Of a DNA stretch of 64,000 nt, positions 45,119 to 52,652 are shown in pieces. The stretch spans positions 1-64,000 of the forward strand of contig NZ_CP101161.1 of the NCBI RefSeq assembly GCF_024298865.1. Direction: 5' to 3'. Every line of letters begins with the position of its first letter. The first letter of the stretch is position 1. A program made the position numbers and the translations under genes. The notes beneath the pieces were generated by a model. That model made no database searches, was not told the DNA's origin, and worked only from the letters and a program-made list of their open reading frames with translations. Source of the stretch: Halorarius halobius. Lineage in GTDB: Archaea > Halobacteriota > Halobacteria > Halobacteriales > Haloarculaceae.

Positions 45119-45856
45119 ATGGCACACGTCGACGTCCACGCGGAGTTCGACCTCGACTCGCCGACGCTCGTCGAAGGCCTCCCCGGCGCGGGGCTCGTCG
45201 GGAAGATAGCCGCCGACCACCTCGTCGAGCAGTTCGAGATGACCCACGTCGCAAGCTGTTTCTGTGAAGGGTTGCCGCCTGTCGCCGTCTACCGGGGGAA
45301 CAGCTCCGAGACGATGCCCCCCGTCCGCATCTACGCCGACGAGGAGCGGAACCTGCTCGTCCTCCAGAGCGACGTGCCGGTGTCGCCGTCGCAGGCCGAC
45401 GAGTTCGCCGGCTGTCTCACCGGCTGGTTCGCCGACAACGACGTGTTCCCGCTGTACCTCTCGGGGCTCCCGGAGGAGAAGGACGGCGTTCCCGAGGTGT
45501 ACGGCATCGCCACCGGCGGGGCGACCGACCGCCTCGACGAGGCCGGCGTCGTCCCGCCCCGCGAGTCGGGCCTCGTCTCCGGCCCGACGGGCGCGCTCAT
45601 CCACGAGGCGAACGTCTCGGGACTCGCCAGCGTCGGCCTCATCGCGGAGACGGAAGCGCAGTTCCCCGACCCCGAGGCCGCCCGCGCGGTCATCTCGAAC
45701 GGCATCGAGCCGCTGGCCGGCATCGAGGTGGAGACGGACGCGCTGGTCGACCAGGCCGAGAAGATACAGGAGGCCCGCGAGCGACTCGCCCGGCAGGTTC
45801 AGGAGGCCGAGGGCGACGAGTCGACGGAGGCGCGACCCATCCGCGGGTTCCAGTAG
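45119..45856 (+). CDS. PAC2-family proteasome-assembly chaperone-like protein
   Basis: 245 residues. The family fold is shown by the opening EFDLDSPTLVEGLPGAGLVGKIAADHLVEQ and the central VSGPTGALIHEANVSGLASVGLIAET. Members aid assembly of 20S proteasomes in eukaryotes and archaea (PbaB type); some archaeal relatives bind other partners. The C-terminus is an acidic helix (DQAEKIQEARERLARQVQEAEG). A proteasome link fits the presence of PAN at the other end of the window, but this gene has no proteasome neighbour. Confidence 0.82.
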   Translation: MAHVDVHAEFDLDSPTLVEGLPGAGLVGKIAADHLVEQFEMTHVASCFCEGLPPVAVYRGNSSETMPPVRIYADEERNLLVLQSDVPVSPSQADEFAGCLTGWFADNDVFPLYLSGLPEEKDGVPEVYGIATGGATDRLDEAGVVPPRESGLVSGPTGALIHEANVSGLASVGLIAETEAQFPDPEAARAVISNGIEPLAGIEVETDALVDQAEKIQEARERLARQVQEAEGDESTEARPIRGFQ

Positions 45857-45862
45857 CCCCAC

Positions 45863-45910
45863 TTTTTGCACCTCCCTCGCGGCCCTGCGGGCCGCTCGGT
45901 CGGGCAAAAA
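45863..45910. terminator. Nested hairpin element after the PAC2-type gene
   Basis: TTTTTGC at 45863-45869 pairs with GCAAAAA at 45904-45910; inside lies GCGGCCC-TGC-GGGCCGC (45879-45895). The element starts six bases after the PAC2 stop and likely ends transcription of that gene, and perhaps also of the convergent GH15 gene. The following 100 bp (to 46010) contain further GC inverted repeats (for example around CGCGCCTTCGGCGCG) but no gene. The same order of parts occurs at 17011-17065. Confidence 0.5.
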
Positions 45911-46010
45911 CTGGTGGAAAATATGCGCGCGTACTCCTTCCACGCGCCTTCGGCGCGCTCCAGTCCGTGCGCGCTACGGCCCTCCCTCCGGTCGGGCGCG
46001 GACGGACTTG

Positions 46011-48446
46011 CTACTCCCGCCGCCCAGGGTCCTCGGGCGGGTCGCCCGGCACGTCGTCGGGCGGGCCACGCTGGTCGGGCGCGTTCTGCTCGCGGAGCGC
46101 GCCGAGGACGCCGCCGTACGACTCGGGGTCGAAATCGAGGTCCTCGGGCGGATGCGCTTCGAGCGCGGCCATGTAGAACAGCACCTGCTCCCAGACGTGC
46201 GGCTGTGAGATGATGCTCTTCACCTCGCGCTCGCCCGCCTCGGTCTCCTCGACGGTCCACACCTCCCCGAGGATGTTCGTATCCGGGGTGGCGTGCCGCT
46301 CGGCAATCCAGCGGAGCCCCTCCCGCACCTGGTCGAGGCTCCCCGGACCCGACGACCGGCGGTCCTTCGCGAGCGGCACCAGCCCCTTCGCCTCGTAGAG
46401 CCCGCTCGACCGGTTTCCGGCCTCGGGTTCCGCGAACGTCGTCGCCAGTTCCGCCCAGTCGGCGTCCATGTGCGACTGGATGCGCGGATGGTCCAGCGGG
46501 TTCTCCGGGGCGGGACCGACCGACGGGCGGAAGCCGAGCGGCCACGCCACCTCCGACATCACGAACCCGGCCTTGACCGGGCCGTACGCGCCCACCTCGT
46601 CGTCGAACAGTTCCGCGTCGATGGCGGCCGCGAGTTCGTCACGCCGGGCGCGGTACTCCTCGGCTTTCGCATCGTTGCCGAGCGCTTCGGCGGCGTTCAC
46701 GGCCGCGTCGAGCCCCGTCCAGACGGTCGCCGCGCCCACGATGGTCTGTTTCGGCTGGGGGATGTCGTCCTCCCAGGCGGTACACTGGAGCCCCGTCTGG
46801 GGGTCCTTGCACTGGACGAGATAGTCGGCGCCCCGTCGGATGGCCGGCCACACGTCTTCGAGGTAGGATTCGTCGCCCGTGACCGCGTAGTGGTCGTACA
46901 GCGTGAACACGCCGTAGCCCGTCTCGTCTATCTCGTAGGGGATGGGGCCGCCGGGGACGCCGTCCGCGTAGTAGTTCATCGCCCAGTTGCCCGGCGGAAT
47001 CGCCGGGTCGGGATGGGCGTCGGTACTCCCCTGCTGGACCCGCGCGTAGAAGCGGTTGTGGGCTTCGACCCAGTCGTGTTTGCCCAGCGCCGACAGGACG
47101 TAGTTGAAGTACGCGCCGTCGCGGGGCCAGTCCTCGCCGTACGGCGACTGCGTGGCGACCGAGGCGACGATGGTCGCCGTCTCCGGGTCGTACGCCTGCA
47201 CGAGCGTCACCAGCGCCCGGGCCGCCAGCGACCGCACCGCCTCGTCGTCGGTGTCGGGCATCGGCGCGTCGCCGACGTGCTCGTCGAAGAACACCGCCTT
47301 CTCCCGGCGCACGTCGGCCGGGTCGCGTTCCCGAACGGAGCCGAGCGTCTCCCCGACGCCGGTGGCGTCCTCGGCGGCCGCGAGTATCACCGTCGCCGTT
47401 CCGCCGTCGGGGTCGACTGGCCGCGCGAGCGCGGCGGTCGACTGGCCGACGAAGCGGCCGTTGCCCGACAGCGGCGTGCCGTCGCTGGCGTCGTCGTACG
47501 CGTCGACCGTCGGCCCGCCACGGCCCAGCGGCGTGGCGGCCTCCTCGTAGGCGTCGCCGCCGACCTGGTGTTCGGTCGCGTTCCCGGCGAACCCGAGCGC
47601 GACCGCCACCGACCCCGGTTCGCCCGTCGAGCGGTCCACGTCCGCACGTTCGTGGACGACGGCGCCGACGGAGTCGTCGTAGCGGGCGATGCTCTGGTTC
47701 GTCTCCTCGAGACACCAGTCGGAGACGGGGAACCGCTGTATCTTGCTCACGACCGGGTTGACGTTGGCAACGGCAAGCAGGGTTGCCGTCTCGACGGGCG
47801 AGCCGTCGTCCCGCTCGACGGACACGTCGCGGACGAGCGCGTCATCGTCGGCGGCGACTACGTCGCGCACCTCGACCGTGAGGCCGAGGTCCTCGGAGCG
47901 GTACCTCGTCAGTATCGTGTCGGAGAAGTCGTCGACGTACGCCTGCGTCGTCTCCCACTCGCGGAGCCACTCGGTGTGGCGCTGGCAGTCGCCGGCCACC
48001 CGGAGTCCGAGGAACGACCCCGCGTTGGGGTCCGCGCCGTAGTGGTCGGCCGACCGGTCCGACGCGTAGTACTTCACCTGGTCGTAAAACGAGGGGCGGG
48101 GCCACTTGCAGACCGTCACCGTCCCACGGCCGTTCAGCGCGACCGACAGCCCCTGGTTGCCCGTCTGGGCGTTGATGTCCGTCGGCCCGTACAGTTCCTT
48201 CCCGTTGTTCTGGTAGTAGCACTGTTCGAGGTCGTCGACCCCCTCCCCCGATGGGACGCCGTCCGGGAGCGTCCCGCGGGCACCCGGCACGAGATGTCGG
48301 GGCACCGCGTCCGTCTCGGCGGCGGCCCGCGCCAGCGGATCGCCGGTGTCGTCGGCCGCCAGCGCGCGGGCCGGCAGGAGGCCCGCGCCCGCCCCCACCC
48401 CGGCCGCACGCAGCAGCGTGCGTCTGGTCAGTTCCTCGTCGTTCAT
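46011..48446 (-). CDS. Tat-exported glycoside hydrolase family 15 protein (glucoamylase-like)
   Basis: 811 residues. The N-terminus has a Tat signal, LTRRTLLRAAGVGAGAGLL. An N-terminal super-sandwich domain precedes the (alpha/alpha)6 barrel, which starts around SLAARALVTLVQAYDPETA. GH15 landmarks are PYGEDWPRDGAYFNYVL, the acid-region CTAWEDD and the base-region TPDTNILGEVW. Substrate may be maltodextrin, trehalose or another alpha-glucan. The C-terminus is acidic and Pro-rich, common in secreted haloarchaeal enzymes. It is divergent from an aldo-keto reductase gene. Confidence 0.82.
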   Translation of the reverse strand: MNDEELTRRTLLRAAGVGAGAGLLPARALAADDTGDPLARAAAETDAVPRHLVPGARGTLPDGVPSGEGVDDLEQCYYQNNGKELYGPTDINAQTGNQGLSVALNGRGTVTVCKWPRPSFYDQVKYYASDRSADHYGADPNAGSFLGLRVAGDCQRHTEWLREWETTQAYVDDFSDTILTRYRSEDLGLTVEVRDVVAADDDALVRDVSVERDDGSPVETATLLAVANVNPVVSKIQRFPVSDWCLEETNQSIARYDDSVGAVVHERADVDRSTGEPGSVAVALGFAGNATEHQVGGDAYEEAATPLGRGGPTVDAYDDASDGTPLSGNGRFVGQSTAALARPVDPDGGTATVILAAAEDATGVGETLGSVRERDPADVRREKAVFFDEHVGDAPMPDTDDEAVRSLAARALVTLVQAYDPETATIVASVATQSPYGEDWPRDGAYFNYVLSALGKHDWVEAHNRFYARVQQGSTDAHPDPAIPPGNWAMNYYADGVPGGPIPYEIDETGYGVFTLYDHYAVTGDESYLEDVWPAIRRGADYLVQCKDPQTGLQCTAWEDDIPQPKQTIVGAATVWTGLDAAVNAAEALGNDAKAEEYRARRDELAAAIDAELFDDEVGAYGPVKAGFVMSEVAWPLGFRPSVGPAPENPLDHPRIQSHMDADWAELATTFAEPEAGNRSSGLYEAKGLVPLAKDRRSSGPGSLDQVREGLRWIAERHATPDTNILGEVWTVEETEAGEREVKSIISQPHVWEQVLFYMAALEAHPPEDLDFDPESYGGVLGALREQNAPDQRGPPDDVPGDPPEDPGRRE

Positions 48447-48582
48447 ACGTCTCTGTCCCGTGTAGAGCCGCCTACCTGTTCTGCCGTCTATCTGTAGCCA
48501 TTCAAAACACGTTCACAGTTCCCGGCACGCGTGTTCCGTGCCCCAACGCATTTTCCCTCGCCTCGCGTACCGTCGAGTAGCT

Positions 48583-49416
48583 ATGTCTCAAGGACAGCAG
48601 TTCGACGTGCCGGAGCGGCGTGGGATGCCGATGTTCGGGCTCGGCACCTGGCAGAACGACGACGCCGACCAGTGTACCGAGAGCGTGGCGACGGCGCTCG
48701 ACGTGGGGTACCGCCACGTCGACACCGCACAGGCGTACGGGAACGAGGACGCAGTCGGCGACGGCATCGCCCGGTCGAGCGTCGACCGCGAGGACGTGTT
48801 CCTCGCGTCGAAGGTGTGGATTTCGAACCTCGGGGCCGAGGCCGTCGCCTCGTCGACGACGGAGAGTCTCGAGAAGCTCGGCACCGACTACGCCGACCTG
48901 ATGTACGTCCACTGGCCGGCCGGCGACTACGACCCCGAGGAGACGCTGTCGGCGCTCGCGGAACTCCAGGAGGAGGGCCACGTCAAACACGTCGGCGTCT
49001 CCAACTTCGAGCCGGAGCATCTGGACCGTGCCGCGGAGGTGCTGGGCGAACAGCCGTTCGCCAACCAGGTCGAGATGCACCCCCTGCTCCAGCAGGAGGA
49101 ACTGCGGGCGTACGCCGACGACCACGACGTGGAACTCGTCGCCTACTCGCCGCTGGCCCGCGGTAAGGTGTTCGATGTCGACGAACTGAACGACATCGCG
49201 GAGAAACACGGCGTCAGCGAGGCGCAGGTGAGTCTCGCGTGGCTCCGCGAGAAGGGCATCACGGCGATTCCGAAGGCGACGAGCGAGGAACACATCCGCG
49301 ACAACTGGGGGAGCCTCGGCGTCGAACTCGACGACGAGGACGTGGCGACCATCGACGCCATCGAGGAGCGCGACCGGCAGGTCGACCCCGACTTCGCGCC
49401 CGACGCCTGGGACTGA
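48583..49416 (+). CDS. Aldo-keto reductase
   Basis: 277 residues from ATG 48583. The catalytic tetrad can be read: Asp and Tyr in RHVDTAQAYGNED, Lys in LASKVWIS and His in YVHWPAGDY. NADPH binding is indicated by AIPKATSEEHIRDN. The protein lacks the longer loops of mammalian members. It reduces carbonyl compounds; 2,5-diketo-D-gluconate-type sugars are typical substrates of the closest bacterial group. ATTTTCC about 29 bp upstream could be the TATA element. Confidence 0.9.
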   Translation: MSQGQQFDVPERRGMPMFGLGTWQNDDADQCTESVATALDVGYRHVDTAQAYGNEDAVGDGIARSSVDREDVFLASKVWISNLGAEAVASSTTESLEKLGTDYADLMYVHWPAGDYDPEETLSALAELQEEGHVKHVGVSNFEPEHLDRAAEVLGEQPFANQVEMHPLLQQEELRAYADDHDVELVAYSPLARGKVFDVDELNDIAEKHGVSEAQVSLAWLREKGITAIPKATSEEHIRDNWGSLGVELDDEDVATIDAIEERDRQVDPDFAPDAWD

Positions 49417-49417
49417 G

Positions 49418-50362
49418 TCACGCGGGCGCCGCGAGGCCGACGACGACCTCCGCGTAGACGACCAAATCGACCGCGAGCAGGTACGCGAAGAACGCGCCGA
49501 CGCCGGGCCACACCGACTCGGCGCGGGCGGTGCCGTACGCACCCGCCGCGACCGTCGTCACCCACAGCCCCCACCGGAGCAGTGCGTCCGGCGTCGTGAG
49601 TTCGGAGGCGACCCCCACGAGGCCGAACGCGCCCAGCGCCACGACCGGGAGGAGCCGTCGGTCGGCCACCGCCGACAGCGACCGCTCGCGGTAGGTGCGG
49701 TACGCCAGACCGAGCGTGAATCCGAGCGCGACGGTCGTGACCGCCGCCAGGAGGAACACCGCGAGCGCGACCGGGTCGGGCCGGGTCGCGTCCCCGACCG
49801 CCCGGTACGCGCCCGCGACGGCGGCCGTCAGCGCCGCCGCCCACGTGGCGGGGAGTCGGGTCCGGAGCGTGCCCAGTACCGCGCCGTGGAACACCAGCCC
49901 GTAGCCGAGTGCCCCAAGGACTGCCGCCGGGAGGGCGCTCCGGAGCAGGTACGCGGGCGTGGCCGCCTCGCCGTAGCCGAGGCGGACGACGGCCCCGAGA
50001 CTCGACCCCAGCCCGTTCGCCAGCGTCGCCACCGCCAGCACCGCGAGCGCGGGCGCGAGAACGGCGCCGGCGGTCGGGAGCGCCGTCGTCCTGGTGGGGA
50101 GCGCGAGGCCGACCCCGAGGCCGGCCGCCCGGAGGTAGACGGCCGCCGCCAGCGCGAACCCGGCGCCGAACGTCAGCGCCGACCCGAGCACGAACGGCGA
50201 CGCGAGCGGTGCCGGAAGCAGGTCTGCGAGCGGCCGATACGCCAGGCCGACGAGTCCGACCCACAGGCGGACGGCGAACAGGAACCCGACCGCGACCGCG
50301 ATGTCGACGGCGACCGGGTGCCGGCCGTGGAGTCGGCGGCCGGCACGGAGTGGTTGCGGCAT
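49418..50362 (-). CDS. Polytopic membrane protein of unknown function (314 aa)
   Basis: About nine hydrophobic segments with small Arg/Thr-rich loops. RSALPAAVLGALGYGLVFHGAVLGTLRTRLP in the middle is reminiscent of the CPBP (CAAX-type) protease membrane core, but the diagnostic E-E-x3-R motif is not present, so I do not make that call. It is convergent with the aldo-keto reductase gene and divergent from the DNA methylase gene. Confidence 0.6.
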   Translation of the reverse strand: MPQPLRAGRRLHGRHPVAVDIAVAVGFLFAVRLWVGLVGLAYRPLADLLPAPLASPFVLGSALTFGAGFALAAAVYLRAAGLGVGLALPTRTTALPTAGAVLAPALAVLAVATLANGLGSSLGAVVRLGYGEAATPAYLLRSALPAAVLGALGYGLVFHGAVLGTLRTRLPATWAAALTAAVAGAYRAVGDATRPDPVALAVFLLAAVTTVALGFTLGLAYRTYRERSLSAVADRRLLPVVALGAFGLVGVASELTTPDALLRWGLWVTTVAAGAYGTARAESVWPGVGAFFAYLLAVDLVVYAEVVVGLAAPA

Positions 50363-50469
50363 ACCCCCAGCTGTCGGCCGAGCAACAAGAATCTACCCCG
50401 CGTGTCGGGTGGTGAGCCCCGGTCGAGACCGAAAGCCCCGTAACCGCCCCCCACCTCGCCGCCGACAGG

Positions 50470-51471
50470 ATGGAGACGCGCCACGAGGTGCGGGTCGGCG
50501 ACGCCCGCGAACTGTCCGTCGAGGCCGTCGACCTCGTGGTCACATCGCCGCCGTACCCGATGATAGAGATGTGGGACGACTGCTTCGCCGCACAGGACCC
50601 CCGCATCGAGACGGCGCTCGAGGACGGCGACGGCGACCGCGCGTTCGCGCTGATGCACGACCTGCTGGAGGCGGTGTGGGCCAACCTCGCGGACGCCGTT
50701 CGTCCGGGCGGCATCGTCTGCATCAACGTCGGGGACGCGACCCGGAACTTCGAGACGTTCCAGCAGTACCCCAACGCCGCCGAGATAACCCGGCGGATGC
50801 GCGAACAGGGGTTCCAGCCGCTTCCGGACATCGTGTGGCGGAAGCCGTCGAACAGTTCGGCGGACTTCATGGGAAGCGGCATGTTGCCGACGAACGCCTA
50901 CCCGACACTGGAGCACGAACATCTCCTCATCTTCCGGAACGGCGACACGCGCGAGTTCCCACCCCACGACGACGACCGCTACGAGTCGGCGTACTTCTGG
51001 CGGGAGCGCAACGAGTGGTTCACCGACACCTGGGAGATTCGGGGCACCCGACAGAGCCTGGACGCCGACGCCCGCGACCGCTCGGGGGCGTTCCCGTTCG
51101 AGATACCCTACCGGCTGGTGTCGATGTTCTCGGTGTACGGCGACACGGTGCTGGACCCGTTCTGGGGCACCGGCACCACGTCGCTGGCGGCGCTGGTCGC
51201 CGGCCGCAACTCCGTCGGCTACGAGCGGGACGCGGACCTCGTGGAGGCGTTCGCCGACGCCGCGGCCGACGCGCCCGCGCTCTCACAGGAGGTCATCGAG
51301 GAGCGGCTGGCGGCCCAGCGAGCCTTCGCCGCGGACGCGGACCTGAAGTACGAGACCGACAACTACGAGTTCGGCGTCAAGACGGCGATGGAGCGCCGGA
51401 TACAGTTGTATGCGGTCGAGTCGGTCGACCGCGAAGGGGACCGCTGGACCGCGCAGTACCGGCCGGTGTGA
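50470..51471 (+). CDS. Orphan DNA methyltransferase, N4-cytosine type (Zim/CTAG-like)
   Basis: 333 residues. Motif IV TSPPYPMIEMWDD has the (S/T)PPY typical of N4-cytosine methylases, and motif I appears late as DPFWGTGTT, which gives the beta-class order. The central region contains the target-recognition part (SSADFMGSGMLPTNAYPTLEHEHLLIF). Conserved haloarchaeal orphan methylases of this type (Zim) methylate CTAG; this assignment is from memory of the family and the Haloferax gene order. No restriction gene is adjacent. Confidence 0.82.
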   Translation: METRHEVRVGDARELSVEAVDLVVTSPPYPMIEMWDDCFAAQDPRIETALEDGDGDRAFALMHDLLEAVWANLADAVRPGGIVCINVGDATRNFETFQQYPNAAEITRRMREQGFQPLPDIVWRKPSNSSADFMGSGMLPTNAYPTLEHEHLLIFRNGDTREFPPHDDDRYESAYFWRERNEWFTDTWEIRGTRQSLDADARDRSGAFPFEIPYRLVSMFSVYGDTVLDPFWGTGTTSLAALVAGRNSVGYERDADLVEAFADAAADAPALSQEVIEERLAAQRAFAADADLKYETDNYEFGVKTAMERRIQLYAVESVDREGDRWTAQYRPV

Positions 51472-51505
51472 CTGGCTTTTTGTCCGGTCGCGGCCACGGG
51501 CCGGC

Positions 51506-52183
51506 ATGGAGTTCGACGCGTTCCGGCTGGCGGCCGCGACCGCCGAGTTGAGCGAGGAGCCCGCGGCCCGCGAGCACGCCGACCTCGTGGAGTTCCGGAT
51601 GGACCTCGCGGCCGACCCGCTCGCGGCACTCGACGACTACGACGGCGAGTTGCCCCTGCTGTGTACGAACCGCCCGGACTGGGAGGGCGGCGACTGCGAG
51701 GCCGACGAGGCCGACCGGCTCGGGACGCTCGAGAGCGCGGTCGAACACCCCGCCGTCGAAGCCATCGACGTGGAGGTGGCGGCCATCGCCGACGGCGCAC
51801 AGGCCACCCTCGACCACGCCCACGACCACGGCGCGACCGTCGTCGCGTCGGTCCACGACTTCGAGTCGACCCCGCCGGGCGACGACCTGGCGGAACTGGT
51901 CGCCCGCGCCGCGGCGGCCGGCGACGTGGGGAAGGTCGCCGTCACCGCCGAGGACCGCGGCGACGTGCTCAGGTTGCTCTCCGTGACGGACGCGCTCGAC
52001 CGGCAGGGCGAGCGCGTGGCGACGATGGCGATGGGCGAGGCCGGCCGCCACTCGCGGGTGGTCGCGCCGCTGTACGGCTCCCGCATCGGCTACGCGCCGG
52101 TCGACCCCGCGGAGGCGACCGCGCCCGGCCAGTACGACCTCGCCACGCTCGACCGTCTCGTGGCCGACCTCGGCGGCCGCTGA
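51506..52183 (+). CDS. aroD: 3-Dehydroquinate dehydratase, type I
   Basis: 225 residues from ATG 51506. Type I signatures are visible: LVEFRMDL at the N-terminal strand, the catalytic His in VASVHDFES and the Schiff-base Lys in DVGKVAVTA, with AMGEAGRHSRVVAPLYGS as the substrate-binding loop. It dehydrates 3-dehydroquinate to 3-dehydroshikimate. It sits in the same region as aroB' (55298) and the ADH synthase gene (63095), so the first three shikimate steps are spread over 12.5 kb. Confidence 0.92.
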   Translation: MEFDAFRLAAATAELSEEPAAREHADLVEFRMDLAADPLAALDDYDGELPLLCTNRPDWEGGDCEADEADRLGTLESAVEHPAVEAIDVEVAAIADGAQATLDHAHDHGATVVASVHDFESTPPGDDLAELVARAAAAGDVGKVAVTAEDRGDVLRLLSVTDALDRQGERVATMAMGEAGRHSRVVAPLYGSRIGYAPVDPAEATAPGQYDLATLDRLVADLGGR

Positions 52184-52241
52184 CGCCCGACGACCGTCAC
52201 ACGGGGGTTTATCAGCCTCCGGAGCGAACTCCCGGCAAACA

Positions 52242-52652
52242 ATGCCGACGAACCGGCGGCGCTGGGTCGCGGCGCTCCTCTCGTTTCTCCAGCCGGGGGT
52301 CGGCCATCTCTACCTCCGGGAGTGGAGTCGCGGGCTGTCGTGGTTCCTGCTGTGGGTCGCCACCGCGCTGTTCGCCGCCGGCATCTCGACGGTGCCGCCG
52401 GCGACCGTCGCCGGCCTGACGGCGTTCATCGACCGCTTCCTCGCGGCGCTGACCGACCTCCCGCTGGCACGCTCGCTGGCGCTGGCCGCGGTGACCGGCT
52501 TCGCCGTCGTCGACGCCTACGTCGTGGCCGGGCGGACGGACCGTCGACGCCCGGGCGAGGAGCCGACCTGTCCCGCCTGCGGGAAGGAGGTCGACCCCGA
52601 GTTGGACTTCTGTCACTGGTGTACGACGGAACTGGAGTGGGTCGAACGGTAG
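52242..52652 (+). CDS. Small membrane protein with C-terminal zinc ribbon
   Basis: 136 residues. The N-terminus has LLSFLQPGVGHLYLREWSRG followed by two hydrophobic helices, a TM2-like arrangement often found in small haloarchaeal membrane proteins. The C-terminal 30 residues hold a CPACGKEVDPELDFCHWC zinc ribbon (two Cys-x2-Cys pairs). Function unknown. Its stop abuts the convergent ion-channel gene stop with no base between. Confidence 0.75.
   Translation: MPTNRRRWVAALLSFLQPGVGHLYLREWSRGLSWFLLWVATALFAAGISTVPPATVAGLTAFIDRFLAALTDLPLARSLALAAVTGFAVVDAYVVAGRTDRRRPGEEPTCPACGKEVDPELDFCHWCTTELEWVER

Noticed and set aside
46293..48497. 734-codon plus-strand frame opposite the GH15 gene
   Set aside because: The minus-strand product has a Tat signal and GH15 motifs; the plus frame is Arg/Val-rich shadow coding.
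49418..50362. CPBP (CAAX protease-like) family call
   Set aside because: The hydrophobic layout is similar but the defining Glu-Glu and Arg residues are not present.
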